From Balanoglossus misakiensis (taxonomy: Eukaryota > Hemichordata), in contig CM082598.2 of the NCBI GenBank assembly GCA_040954595.2, positions 5,518,001 to 5,582,000 of the forward strand: a stretch of DNA of 64,000 bases, written 5' to 3'. Numbering within the stretch: position 1 is the stretch's first letter; each line of letters opens with the position of its first letter. The position numbers were made by a program, and so were the translations under genes. Positions 22,508 to 34,061 of this stretch are shown in pieces. Under the pieces are notes generated by a model that saw only the letters and a list, made by a program, of their open reading frames with translations, was not told the DNA's origin and made no database searches.

Positions 22508-22517
22508 ACCTGTGTTA
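22508..22517 (-). promoter_or_regulatory. Splice donor of Link exon 3, just after the stop codon
   Basis: On the minus strand the exon reads CGT TTA TAA CACAG followed by GTAAGAC. The homologous exon 2 reads CGT TTA CGA GCAG|GTAAGAC and continues coding. The donor is therefore conserved although the stop makes the exon terminal. A second copy of the donor lies beyond the inserted element at 22107-22115. Confidence 0.7.
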
Positions 22518-23989
22518 TAAACGGTAACAGTACACATCATATGTGTCATCTGAAGGTCTGTATCCCCAATCCACGATCCCCACTTTGTGTCCACAGCCGG
22601 CGGGGAACACGGTTTGCATGGGGTAAGCAACTTGTTGATCAAGTAACCACCCAGCTCGACATTTTTCATAGCCCTTTCGCCAAGCAGCTTCCAAATCCTC
22701 GTACGTTGCCAGACGGGCACCATTGGACACACAGGCTTTTGCTGCAGAGGCGTAGTCCAAGGTGTACCGTCCACCCACCCCTTCATGATGGAACACGCGT
22801 AATTCTGAAGGGGGAAATCACAATTTATACAGGTTTGTACTTGTCTGCACCAAAAGTTGGTAAAGGGGGATGATACAAAAACAAGGCGCTGGTTTTATTT
22901 TTAATTCGTCTTCGGTACATCATGTGTTATTTTCATTTAGCACCTAGGCCTAATTTGTTTACATCTTATTTTTCGCCTCGTACATCATATGATGTTTTCC
23001 CATTGTGAATTCCCCACTCCCCTTCGACACGTCAAAAAGGACAAACAAATCGAAAATATCACACATAATTCTTTAAAGGTTTGGGGTCGTCCCATTTGCA
23101 GCTATACGTCAGACTGTCATACGACACGTTGAATTTTCCGTCCCTATTGAACGCATCGCGGCATTGCCCCCACAAAACCGGTCTGTCGATATGGCAGGGG
23201 GAATAATATTCTGCTTCATGATTGTACTTTTAAATACTAATCTGCTATGCGATAAAGGATGAATTAATTTCATTTTATATGAAAATAGTTTTGATTAACG
23301 CCTTTTGTTAAATATATACATTCTATATGTCTTACCTGCTCGTAAACGGTAACAGTACACATCAAATCTTTGAGTTGGCTTTTTGTTTTTCCATTCCACA
23401 ATCCCCACATTGTTTCCACAATCCTTGACCACTCTTTGCATGGGGTAAGCAACTCGTTTGTTCACTAACCACCCAGCTGCACATTTTTCAAGACCTTTCC
23501 GCCAAGCCTCTTCCAAATCTTCGTACGTTGCCAGACGGGAACCATTGGACACACAGGCGTTTGCTGCAGAAGCGAAGTCCAAGGTGTATCTTCCCCCCTC
23601 CCCTTCAAGATGATACACTCGCATTTCTGAAGGAGGAAATCACAATTTATACAGGTTTGTACTTGTCTTTACCAAAAGTGGGTATTTTTTATTCTCCTTC
23701 AGTACAATATGTGTTATTTTCATTTAAATACCTAATTTGGTACAAAAAACAAGTAAAGATTCTTCACTTTGTTTCGCCTCATTCATTACATGTTGTGTGC
23801 ACATTGTGAATTCCCCACTCTCTATGCAGCGCGGAGCAAATATAGTTGTTACTGGTGCAGAATACATGTGATCGAATACATACCGATCCCGGCCTCTTCT
23901 AGAAGTTCTACTGCATCGCAGTATGAAGTAAGACAAAGCCCCAGCAGACAATATAACCATCCACGTCGAAAAAGTGAGTTCAGAGCCAT
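22515..23989 (-). CDS. Secreted protein with two Link (hyaluronan-binding) domains
   Basis: Exons (minus): 23884-23989, 23336-23626, 22515-22804, total 687 nt, 228 residues plus stop. Exon 1 encodes a signal peptide: MALNSLFRRGW, a hydrophobic YCLLGLCLTSYC core, then DAVELLEEAGI. Exons 2 and 3 each encode one Link module with RYTLD.ASAA.AC, LATYEDLE.AWRKG, C.AGWL, VAYPMQ and DVYCYR, and the four cysteines of the fold. Link modules of CD44, TSG-6 and HAPLN bind hyaluronan; whether this one does is inference. There is no immunoglobulin domain or membrane segment, so it is not a HAPLN or CD44 orthologue by architecture. Exons 2 and 3 and their introns are recent tandem duplicates. The stop in exon 3 falls just before an intact donor. 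Confidence 0.88.
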
Positions 23990-24479
23990 TTCTTCAGCAC
24001 AACTCTACTTAAATCACTGGTGATATTTCACACTAAACGTCATCATTTCTTGTGCTGATACCCAGAACTATGTTCATGAAAATGGCGACCTTAAATGTAA
24101 ACAAACATAACCCGATACACGGCCCACTTTCATGAGATTTGATATACCGGTAGTCAACATCGAAAGTCATGGGGTTCTGATGGCCACGGACATGTGTTAT
24201 AAATAAAAGATTTATCTTGTGTGATTGATTTAGAAAAAAACACGATTGTTAGTTACACCTGTAAAAAATAGCGTCAAGGACACTGTGGTCCTATTTGAGG
24301 ATTATGCAGAAATAGGGATACACCAGAATAAAAATTACAGGTGACATTCCAAGCAGATATGATTGAAAAAATATCGAATTGTAAAAATTAACAAGGAACA
24401 TACCCAATAAACTCTCATGTGTCATGGCAGTCCGTACAAACACATATGACAAGCAACTTCTTTCAGTCAGCCCTGGAAC

Positions 24480-24499
24480 AGACACACACACACACACAG
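24480..24499. repeat. (AC)n microsatellite
   Basis: Perfect AC run of about 20 bp. Confidence 0.9.
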
Positions 24500-24530
24500 A
24501 CAAATATGTTCACTGACCTGCCACTGGTAA

Positions 24531-24773
24531 TTAAAGGGAAGTGGTCGTCGCGCCGCATGGGTGTCCCCCTTGATGAGGATATGTCCTCCCATACCAGTGC
24601 AAACCTCAGTGCAGTCGCCACGACCTACTAGGATCTTCAGTTGGTGTCATGCCCAGTCTACGCTATGGTTGGCTGCTTCATTATTCTAAGAATGATCTAA
24701 TTTCAGGGATTTCTGGATGAATTGTACTGTTTATAAACAAACAAACACGGCGTGACGACCCCTTCACTTTAAA
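24531..24773. mobile_element. Family H element (H3), complete
   Basis: TTAAAGGGAAGTGGTCGTCG at the left and CGACCCCTTCACTTTAA at the right. Internal GGGTGTCCCCCTTGATGAGG, and GATCCTAGTAGG on the opposite strand. Confidence 0.82.
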
Positions 24774-24779
24774 AATTTA

Positions 24780-25880
24780 ATAGCTGGTGGTCTCTGTAAC
24801 AGCTGGCTTATTAAAGTTATGTAAACATGTCTAAGTTGGGGGTAACAACTCCTTGTAAACAGTAACTTTCAAAACAACTGAAGAATTGGTTTAGAAGATT
24901 TGCTAACCAAAAACAAAGAAACTTACAAAAAACTCACTAAATATTGAATATTTCTGATATCAGAATTAAATAAAAGTTGCACATGTATGTGTTATGAAAA
25001 TGTATCCTAAATTTAAAAGCATTCAGAGGAAAAACAAAATTTAAAAGCAGTTTAATTAAAAGAAAATATTTGTTCAAAAGTGGCAAAAATACAAATATCA
25101 CCAAAATTGTACAATATCTTACTTCAATCACTATAAGGAACATGCCTGCCAAAGTTCAATGCAATGTGACACGCAGTTTGAGAGGAAACAATTTTTGACA
25201 AAAATTGGAAAAAAAATTCCCCAATAACACAATTATGCAAATTATATCATTTTTTTTAGCAACATCTTACTTGGGTTCCCCCTAGGAACATGCCTACCAA
25301 ATTGTAAAGCAATCTGGCATGCGGTTTTAGAGAAAAAAAAATTGGACCAAAAATTGCTCAAAATATGCAAATGTTGCAACAATTTGAACAAAACTATGGT
25401 TACGCAGACAACCTATAGGAAGCTTCGTACTAAATTTCAAAGAAGTAAGCCCATCACTTTCAGAAATGAAGACTTTTTACCTTTAATATGGAAAAATACA
25501 AAAAAATGCATAAAAAATAGAAAATCGATAATATTAGCTCAAAACATACAGGACTGTTTGAGGTAGACATAAGATACATGCATGCCAATTTTCAAATCAA
25601 TATGACCAGTGGTTGTTGAGTTTTTTGAGTTTTGACCAAATTTAGGTTTTTCCCAGCTACTTTGCATATTTTTCGTAATGACAAATTCGTTTGAACAAAG
25701 TCCCATCTACAGCCCAGCATGTATCTACACATCAAATGTCGAGGTTATTCGCGCAGCGGTTTTCAAGTTTTTGATGTGGACGGACATCCATCCATCCATC
25801 CATCCGTACATCCATACATACAGACGCAACTGGTCCCATAAGGTCCCATGGTACATACACCAATGGAACCTAAAAATACC
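24780..25880. repeat. Family L low-complexity interspersed repeat
   Basis: AT-rich, with repeated phrases of the kind ACATGCCTACCAAATTGTAAA and AAAATTGGAAAAAAAATT. It ends in GTTTTCAAGTTTTTGATGTGG, a (CATC)n run and GGTCCCATAAGGTCCCATGG. A shorter relative with the same tail lies at 61080-61350. No long open frame. Class unknown. Confidence 0.55.
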
Positions 25881-26497
25881 ACCTCGCTCAGACAGCAGGA
25901 AGAGATGTCAAACATCCTCGCTCCATCTTCATCCAAACACGTCGAAAATCGCGGCATTTTCACGTGTGAAATCTGGTTCGATCAGTTCAAGTACGTGTCA
26001 GAAAATGAGCAGACTTTGAGACTCTTGAACTTTGAAATGAAAGGCCTCTGGCTTTATTTGCAATTTAACTAATTTCATACCGATTTTGAATCTCATCGCG
26101 ATGTTCATGACGTTCACTTGTTCATTGTTGTTGCACACCGCCAAAAAGTGTGTTCGATTCAAGTTCAATTTTCAAACGTTTTGCATGATGCAGAGCGGTC
26201 CTCGAACAATTTGCTATTCTAAAACATCTTTGACTTACCGATGATGTCGTTTCCTACCGTTATGTTTACATCTTAACAGTTATCCTCATACTTTTACATA
26301 ACCACTACGCTAGCGCTAAACTTTAAAATGGCGCGTCACGTCAACATCATCAGTCATGACTGAAGCCGATTTACAATGTTAATAAAATATCAATGCGCTA
26401 GGCGGAATAAAATAATTCATAAAAATTAAAATGTTCTCGTTTTATTTATTTTTTTCATTTTTCTTGTAAATTCCGAGGTTTGAGCATATGATAAATC

Positions 26498-26628
26498 GGT
26501 TATCGCCCCATATCACCTCTTGTGGGTTGTGAGCCGCATCACACGAGTCGAAGACGAGTGTGATGCGGCTCACAACCCACACTCGCGGCAAATATGGCCC
26601 AACAAGAGGTGATATGGGGCGATAACCT
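26498..26628. repeat. Nested hairpin with two pairs of arms
   Basis: Outer arms GGTTATCGCCCCATATCACC and the complement ending GGGGCGATAACC. Inner arms GGGTTGTGAGCCGCATCAC and GTGATGCGGCTCACAACCC around GAGTCGAAGACGA. A ~23-bp insertion (about 26580-26602) lies only on the right side. Confidence 0.85.
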
Positions 26629-26879
26629 CATAAATATTAACGCCGCCTACGATATTGCCTCCATATTTGGTCACGGGTAGTATCAAAGTTCTGTCCAATC
26701 ACGGATTCCATCCGGTCCGGCTCACAAAGTTGTCACCTAAAGTTTTATAACACATATGCAATCTGCGTGTTATCTCATTAGTGATGAGGATTTAGTGGTA
26801 AAAGTGGTATATAGTGGTTGTGGTGCTTGCAGTAGACTTTTACGGACTTGCTTCAAATCAAGGATAGGCCTAAAGCATT

Positions 26880-26951
26880 ATCAACTCTTTCACTCTCGGC
26901 CGCTGGTCCAAGTTTACCATTGAAAGTACTATGGGTTGGGATGAAAGGGTT
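26880..26951. mobile_element. Decayed family D copy (D5)
   Basis: CAACTCTTTCACTC ... GATGAAAGGGTTAC resembles the 93-bp family D, with a deletion and end mutations. Confidence 0.5.
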
Positions 26952-27422
26952 ACAAATGCCAGAATTTAACAAATACCGTAAGCGTGGTTTACTGCACGTG
27001 TCACCTTATACTTAACTAACAAATACAAAACACGCACATTTAAGGGCTTAGTCTTCATCGGCGGATAAGGATATAAATTTATTACATGTTATGGCGAGAT
27101 GACATTTTTCGTTGTTTTTGCTATGGGTACATTTATGATTACGATGATATTACACTTGTGTTACACGATTTTTTTTTACATTTCTGGACGAGATTACAAC
27201 AATTTTGGTCCATGTTACAATTATGCAGATGAGTACATTCTCTTACTTTTCCCAGGCCCTTTTGCGACAAATTTTACAAATCTCATCCTACCAGTCATCC
27301 CGTATTGTCCCCACTCCATGAAAAATATGGAGGCAGGTATTTGCTTTTTAACTTGCAAGGGTAACATTACAAAAATATTAAACGCAATTATTTTTACTGT
27401 GACCGAAAAATAAGTTGCAGTC

Positions 27423-27790
27423 ATTAAAGGGACAAAGTCTCTCTCTCTCGCTGCCCCTCTTCCATTATTTAATACTTACTTTTGATACAAGACACCATAT
27501 ATGTTAATGTATATGTGGATACATAGTGAATCAACGCTCAACCACACACAACTTCCATCCAACTTGTAGACACGAGAGTGAAAAAAACTCGCCAAAATGA
27601 ATAATAGGTCTCTACCGTTAATTCATTTCGGGCGAGTTTTTACTCTCATATCATACAAGCGGGATGGAAGTTTTGTGTGGTTGAATGTTGATTCACTATA
27701 TATCCACATGTAGAATAACATAAACGGTGTTTTGTATCAAACATAATTAATGGGAAATGGGGCAGCGAGAGAGAGACTTTGTCCCTTTAA
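27423..27790. mobile_element. Family A MITE, full length (A7)
   Basis: TTAAAGGGACAAAGTCTCTC to GAGACTTTGTCCCTTTAA. It lies about 125 bp beyond the sulfotransferase stop codon. Confidence 0.9.
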
Positions 27791-27915
27791 ATGCTCTCGG
27801 AATAGTACACACTGCTCTAGAAAGTAACATGGGAAAATAAGAATCGCGTTACTTATGAATGGTATAACCCATGCAGTGAATTGTGGGTAAATTGATGTGT
27901 GAAATACTGAAGAAA

Positions 27916-30255
27916 TCACTCGACGTCGACTTCCAAATAATCGGGAATTTTGTAGCCAAACAAAACAAAATCCATTTCATAGATACTGTAAAGTTGAACG
28001 ATCTGTTGCTTGGTGAGCAGACTGAAATATTTTCTAATCCTGTCTGAACTGGAACTGTTCGTCGCCGTTGGATTGTTGTTTGGGAAGTCGAAGTTTGCAC
28101 CGAGTATTTTCAGAACGTGCGGGGCATCTCGATCGATCGTCTCCAAGTGACCGATGATGTCATACTTGACGTCACACGGAGAACACAGATAATACATCGG
28201 TCTGTAGTGATTATTCCACGTCTCTGGTTTTTCATCTGTCATGATTAAATACTGTACGAAGTCAGGGAAATTCATTTCTTTGGCTGTTGACCCTGTAACA
28301 TTGTGAATCGTTTCTAACAACTCTACCACTTGGGACTCGGTGGGTCTGTTAACAAACTTGTTAAGGAACGCTGACAGGAGACGAGAAAAGGGATGTCGAA
28401 CGAATACAAATTTGGTGTAGTTTCCCGGTGACGTCATATGTATCCAATCATCTCCTCTGTACTGACTTAACCTCTTGTAATATCGTTCAATTCGTGCCAC
28501 CTCACTCCAAGGTATGTGTTCCTCGAGAGAATAGTTGCCAGTCATGTAGAGAAACACGCGCAGCCAGTTGGAACACCCGACCTTGGGCACTTGGCAGTAC
28601 ATGACCCTGTGTTTTCCGTCCACCAGTATTCGGCCAAGATTGGGTTCGCCTTTGAATCTGTCTCCAAGTTGTTCACACCCCTCTGACACTAAACGTCGTC
28701 TCTCCGCATACACCATTTCCCTCGTTTCGTTCTGTTGAAAATAGGGTTTTAGTCACGTTACCTTCACGAGAAGATATTATATGGAATTATTACACCTCAC
28801 GTATTATACCATATTCGTGATTCCCTGAGCCTGCGGCTCGGGCATCATCAATATTATGGTCAGAGATCACCATCCCTCGTGCAGGCTTCAAATCGTGATA
28901 TTGCCCTCGCTATCATGTGTTATTATTTAAATATATATCTGTTACTTGTAAGATTTTCAGTTAGCTTTATTGGCGCAATTTCTTAATCTACACTCCCACA
29001 AGTTGTAACCCATGATGTGAGGTGCAAACGTCCATTGTGTAAACTAAAAGTTCCGACTTCTCAACATAAATACGATGATTACGCGCAAAACTACAATCAG
29101 TGATACCACTAAGCACAGAATGAACGAACGAACGAACGAACGAATGACCGAATGAGCAAAGGAATGAATGAAGCATGTATTGATGAACGGCCGGTGTCTC
29201 AGTATTTTGCATAATGACGTACATAATAAATCAGTCCTAAACGCTGAAATTTGATAGAACAATTTTCCCAAATTAAACAAACAATCAGATATATTTTCAC
29301 CTTTGGAGTGTCTGTTACACTCACATCATTGATCGTAGTAGTCAGACTGTTGACACTCATTCCATCAGTTGCGGTGAGATTGTTTAGGTACTTCATCGTG
29401 GAACGACTTTGAGCAGTAACCATGGCAATACGTTCAGACCTCAGAGCAGAAGCATCCCCTGGGAAGAAGAAAAGAAAACATACACATAACCAATAAATGT
29501 CATTTGCGAAAAAAAGTGACAAAACAAGACGTAATACCAGTCACATGATATGAACCTCATTATGAACCTGGCCTGGTTATCATATCACCTGGAATATCTC
29601 AAGCCTGATTTGCTACAAGGCTCTTCACATGTTGCAGACTGGTGCGCCCTCAAACGTTTATAGGAGACGCACCATAGGCCAAACTACACTCGGCCATTGA
29701 GGGCACACATTCAATCAGACGATACTGTATTCAAAATGACTTTTAAAAACCGAACTTGATTTAATTCATAAAACTAAATCACTTTAGTCATTTTCAATAC
29801 ATTCCTAAACCTAACCCTAATGCTAATCAACGCCAACAGAGAATGGTACAATCAAAGGTGCGCTCGTCTGGCATATAAGTTCAAATGATCGCAATGGGGC
29901 AACTATGCATAAGGGACTGTTCAGAATTTACTTCCAGGGTGGGGCCGGAGGATTTATTTTCCTGGTGATCTGTGGTCCCCCCTTAAATTTCCTGGGTTTT
30001 TTCCATGGTCCCTCCTAAATGATTGTGATTTTTATGTCTGCCCCCCCCCTATTTTTTCTTGGAGAAAATTGGTGGCTCCCTGCAAATCCGCCGCCCCCTG
30101 GAAGTAAATTCTGAACAGTCCCTAACATATATAAACCGAGATGGAGACTACTTACGCGTATACTGAAATATGAACACCGCCACGTAGAGTAACACCACAC
30201 ATTTCGCGAAGAAGAGTATTTTCAGAACGACGGAGTTTCTCATATTTTTAAGCAT
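27916..30255 (-). CDS. Carbohydrate sulfotransferase, HNK-1ST/chondroitin 4-O-sulfotransferase family
   Basis: Exons (minus): 30156-30255, 29301-29458, 27916-28731; 1074 nt, 357 residues plus stop. Transfers sulfate from PAPS to a GalNAc or uronate sugar of chondroitin/dermatan-type chains in the Golgi lumen (family knowledge). Visible: short cytosolic N-terminus; one membrane anchor at about residues 9-30 (VVLKILFFAKCVVLLYVAVF), giving type II topology; Ser/Thr-rich stem in exon 2; the 5'-PSB motif VPKVGCSNW near residue 135; and the 3'-PSB motif RHPFSRLLSAF near residue 198. Length fits CHST8-14 members. Start chosen at the first ATG (30253-30255); a second in-frame ATG follows four codons later. 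The acceptor specificity (CHST11, 12, 13 or 14 type) cannot be told. Confidence 0.92.
29121..29160. repeat. (GAAC)n / (GAAT)n microsatellite
   Basis: Short array of GAAC then GAAT units in the sulfotransferase second intron. Confidence 0.85.
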
Positions 30256-31551
30256 GATTGACAACTTCAACTGTTAGGACAATACATCTGATGTGACTGG
30301 AAATAAGTAAAAGGAAAAATGAAAGGAAATGTAAATTAGTAAAAGTATTAAAACCTCGGTAACTATATTTGTTCGGACCCTGAGAGGAATAGACATCAGT
30401 ATAGATCTTTGCGGTTTGTTATGATTATTTTAGTCGTAGTTCACCGTTGTTAGCTGAAATACTATTACAAAAACTGCAATGCTAATTCCCCCCTTTTACA
30501 ATGGCATATTCCATTTGCGTGACAGTTCCTATGTGAAAAGACGACTGGGACCGCCACTTCAGTAACTCGATGGGGGTGTTCACCGTTGTGACCTGTCCTT
30601 ATTGTAGTGAAAAATGTCCGATCAACTCCTGACACCAATCTTCTTTTACAGAATTCGTCATGGGCTGAATTATCACCTCGCCCCTCGACGCCAAGCCCTC
30701 ATTGTCGTGCGCGAATATTGCAACTGGTCAAATATTTCCGAACTTTTGAAGGCGTGAACTCGCTGCTTTACTGATGAACTCAACGTTAACTGACCGCCCA
30801 GCTTTCAAGGTACAATTTTATAGTAAGCGACAACGTTGGTAGCACGTAGCATACTGGCTATCTCAGGTATAGAGTAGCGCAACTTAGCAGAAAAGAATTT
30901 CCCACTACACGTCACTTTCGCAAGTTTGGTTTTCCAGACGTACAGTGGAAGAAAACGTAAATCCGTAGGCGAGAATTCAGCTGAAGTGATTCCATGGTGG
31001 TTGAAAAAAAAACTTGAGGAAATGAACACAGGCTGTTTATAACAAATTCGTGTACATGGAGTTATTGACGATACAGCCAAATAAGAAAATTGTTCAGAAA
31101 AATGGCGGCACATGAAATGCACGAGAGACTACACCTGCCGTACCTGGTTTCCTAAACTTCTCGCGGAACCGGTTCCATCCAGATCGAGATGTTCCAGCAC
31201 AGACGATAAACACCAGCTAGCTTACCCCAAAAACTTCGAATTCGCTACTATTTTATGCTCAGACAACACACAGTTCAGAGAAGGCAGGACATTTAGCCAG
31301 TCCAATTCTGTCGTCGTATAGATATTATTCCACCGAGTCGTGCACCCGGACAAAACCCGTAGATACTCCTTGTCACATGATGGCGGCGGCGTGCGTGTCT
31401 CGTATGCTAATCTCAAAAAATCGATCATTGTCAGTAACACACACATCACCTGCACCTGTGCTGTGTTCCGAAGATGCAAACGAAGAGGCAGTGGAAACGT
31501 GGAAAGGAGAATGCATCACTGAACACTATGAATAATGTTGCGTTGAAAAAA

Positions 31552-31897
31552 TTAAAGCCTCTAGAGCTGCAAATTTTCACATATTTTTTCCACAATAAAA
31601 TACTTCAAATATATTCCCTATCCTATAAAATGTTCACCATTATGCCATATTCCTTGCATTTGCAGTTTGTCATCTCTTGGCGATGCATACCACGATAGCT
31701 GCGCACTTTGTAAGGAGGCTGACTAAATCAGTGCGGCACCTGTTTAATACATAGTGTGTTCAAATTGCAACATGCAGTCACAATCGGGCATCGATAAGGT
31801 GTTCATGTATACCTGAGTAAGCTTATTTAGATGGACCAATAAAGTTGGAAAATAAAATCATGAAAATAATGCAAAAAGTGGCAGCTCTAGAGGCTAT
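31552..31897. mobile_element. Family G foldback element (G3)
   Basis: TTAAAGCCTCTAGAGCTGC at the left and GCAGCTCTAGAGGCT at the right, so both inverted ends are preserved. About 345 bp. Confidence 0.85.
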
Positions 31898-32852
31898 ATG
31901 TTTAAAATAAATCCGGGGGAAGGTGCTCGATTGAAACTGTTGCTGCGTCAGAAAGCATGAGTAATTGTTTAATTTCATGTTGAGAAGACGACATATAAGC
32001 CTTAATAGATATATGCATAGCTTATGTATTTTGCATTATACAAAATACATATGTACGTAGGCTACACACTGTATGAAACATTTACTAAGCCAAAATGAAA
32101 TAAATAAACCAGCTCCGTTGGTTATTCTCTCACAAGAAGGAAAAAAATAAAGTACCGACGATCTCTCTGAACTTAAAACATAATAAGTGACTTGGTGGTT
32201 TTCCGACATGATTGGTTGGCGTATTGTTTAAGCGGGCCTGGGAGTAATCTGTTTTGGAAATGATAAGTAAGAGAGCTAGGGTCAGTGCTTTGTGCTAGCC
32301 TTCTAGGAGATTCTGCATTTCTTCATTTTGGCCATCCCATATAATATTGTATTAGGCCTATTTCTTCAAGCAGTCATTCTCTAAGTAACCTGGTCACCAT
32401 ACCCAGTGTGTTTCAGATAGACTCACACACAAGGTGCTAAAACACACAGGCGCTTGTATAGATGCTATTTCAGTATTTTTACTAATAGTAAAGTGGCTAA
32501 AAACGATAGCTTAGACGATCTCCCGATTTTGCGTGAAGCGAAGATAGACGCAGATAAACGCCGACCGCCATTTTGAAAAGTGTTAGTTTTTTGACACTTT
32601 CCCGGAAGTGGCTAATGCGCATACCAGCCAACATTTGTGTCAGTAGTTGTATTGATTTCAGCTTCACTTCCATCATAAACTGTTGTTTTTTTAAAAATAT
32701 GTATATTCGGGAAGAGTAAAAATGAATGTCAAGAAACGCGACAGATTGAATGTAGCCCGGAAGTTATAGAACGTTCATTTATTAGCCAATCAGATTCCAA
32801 AATTCTAAATATGGCGGTTTGTGTTTACCTGCCTCTTTGGTGTTTGTCACCG

Positions 32853-33423
32853 AGGCAGGGTACCAGCCAAGCCTCTCAAGAGGGCGCCCTCAATGACCTT
32901 TGGCTTTTCAGAGACGCGGTCAAGAGGTCTCTCCAAATCCGTTTCGTTCAACCAATGAGAGCGCTGAAGTGGCGTTCGATTTAGGGGAAGGTAACTGATT
33001 CGTCAATGGCGTTCCACCGGAAGTATCACCATGGTTGCCTACTTACTTCACGATTTCATTTTTATAGATCGATCGCCAAAAATTGAGATAATCGGAATTA
33101 TTTTACACGTAATCATAATTTACGAGTACAAGTGTCGTTTGTTGTTCTGAACGTCTGTTCTACACGTATGCCACGTCACGTGAGAAGGACGTTACGCGTA
33201 CTGATCGAACGTGCACGCGATCCATGCACGCGATGGAACTTCTGTCTGGCATATTAGCCAATCATATGAAGCAACATCTTGCATGGTACTAGCCAATCAC
33301 AGCACGAGCTCAAACGGATTTGGAGAGACGTCTTGCACCGCGTCTCTGAAAAGCCAAAGGTCATTGACGGCGCCCTCTGGAAAGGCAACCATAGAGCATG
33401 TAGAGTTGGCTGGTACCCTGCCT
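32853..33423. mobile_element. Foldback element with ~100-bp inverted ends
   Basis: The left arm from AGGCAGGGTACCAGCCAA through GGGCGCCCTCAATGACC and CTTTTCAGAGACGCGG reappears inverted at 33300-33423. The right arm carries about 20 extra bases (TCTACATGCTCTATGG on the complement). The ~330-bp core has no coding capacity. No clear target duplication was found; GTCAC next to each end may be part of the arms. Confidence 0.78.
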
Positions 33424-33657
33424 TCGTGACGCGTCTTTTTGCCAAGTCACGTGAGACGCAGTGTTCAGCGAACATGTAGAGTCTACCCAGCAAGCAGCGT
33501 AGAACGTCGCGCGCGAGACAGGCAGCTCGACACTAGCATCACCTGATGCGCGAGGTGAAGGCGCGTTCGATATGCGGTGTCTGAAAACTAGAAAGTCCGA
33601 TAGCGGCCAATTTATTCTTTATCGTTCATGAAGAACGTTCAGAAAAAGTGTATAATA

Positions 33658-33729
33658 ATAAGGTTATTCACAAAATACCGGGATTTATGTCCTCGTACAT
33701 AAATCCCGGTATTTTGTGAATAACCTTAT
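33658..33729. repeat. Perfect palindrome, 33-bp arms, 6-bp loop
   Basis: ATAAGGTTATTCACAAAATA...TTTATGT, loop CCTCGT, then the exact complement ending AATAACCTTAT. No mismatch seen in the arms. Confidence 0.95.
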
Positions 33730-33978
33730 ATTAACATTTACATATTTACAAGTTAAATGGATGTTCTGACTAAGATAAAACTCTACGAATGTAGTAAATT
33801 GTATTGAATGCCAAAGTTACAGACTTTTTTCTATTTGGAAAAAAACAACTACTTGAAATTTCTCATTTCCTTTTATGGTTGGGTCCCTTTACCAGTTAGC
33901 AAGAAGTCTGGACACAGTGTAAACAAACAAGATGGTAAAGGTTAAGCCAACCAATCAGGGGTAGTTAAACTTATGAGC

Positions 33979-34061
33979 TACTGTAAAACACTTTATTTTC
34001 GCGAGCAATAAATTTTCGTGAAATACGCGAGAGCCAAAATAGCGTGAAAATAAAAAGTTGC
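33979..34061. mobile_element. Family F MITE fragment (F5)
   Basis: Left half only: TACTGTAAAACACTTTATTT through GCGTGAAAATAAAAAGTTGC. Confidence 0.8.

Larger units (their letters stand above)
23990..27422. other. Spacer between the Link and sulfotransferase genes
   Basis: No conserved coding sequence recognised apart from repeats H3 and L, a hairpin at 26498-26628 and a decayed family D copy at 26880-26951. A 104-codon plus-strand frame at 27099-27413 looks hydrophobic and cysteine-rich, but has no family resemblance that I can recognise. Confidence 0.5.

Noticed and set aside
27099-27413. 104-codon hydrophobic open frame on the plus strand
   Set aside because: No recognisable domain, no splice partners and no clear promoter; probably chance in AT-rich DNA.
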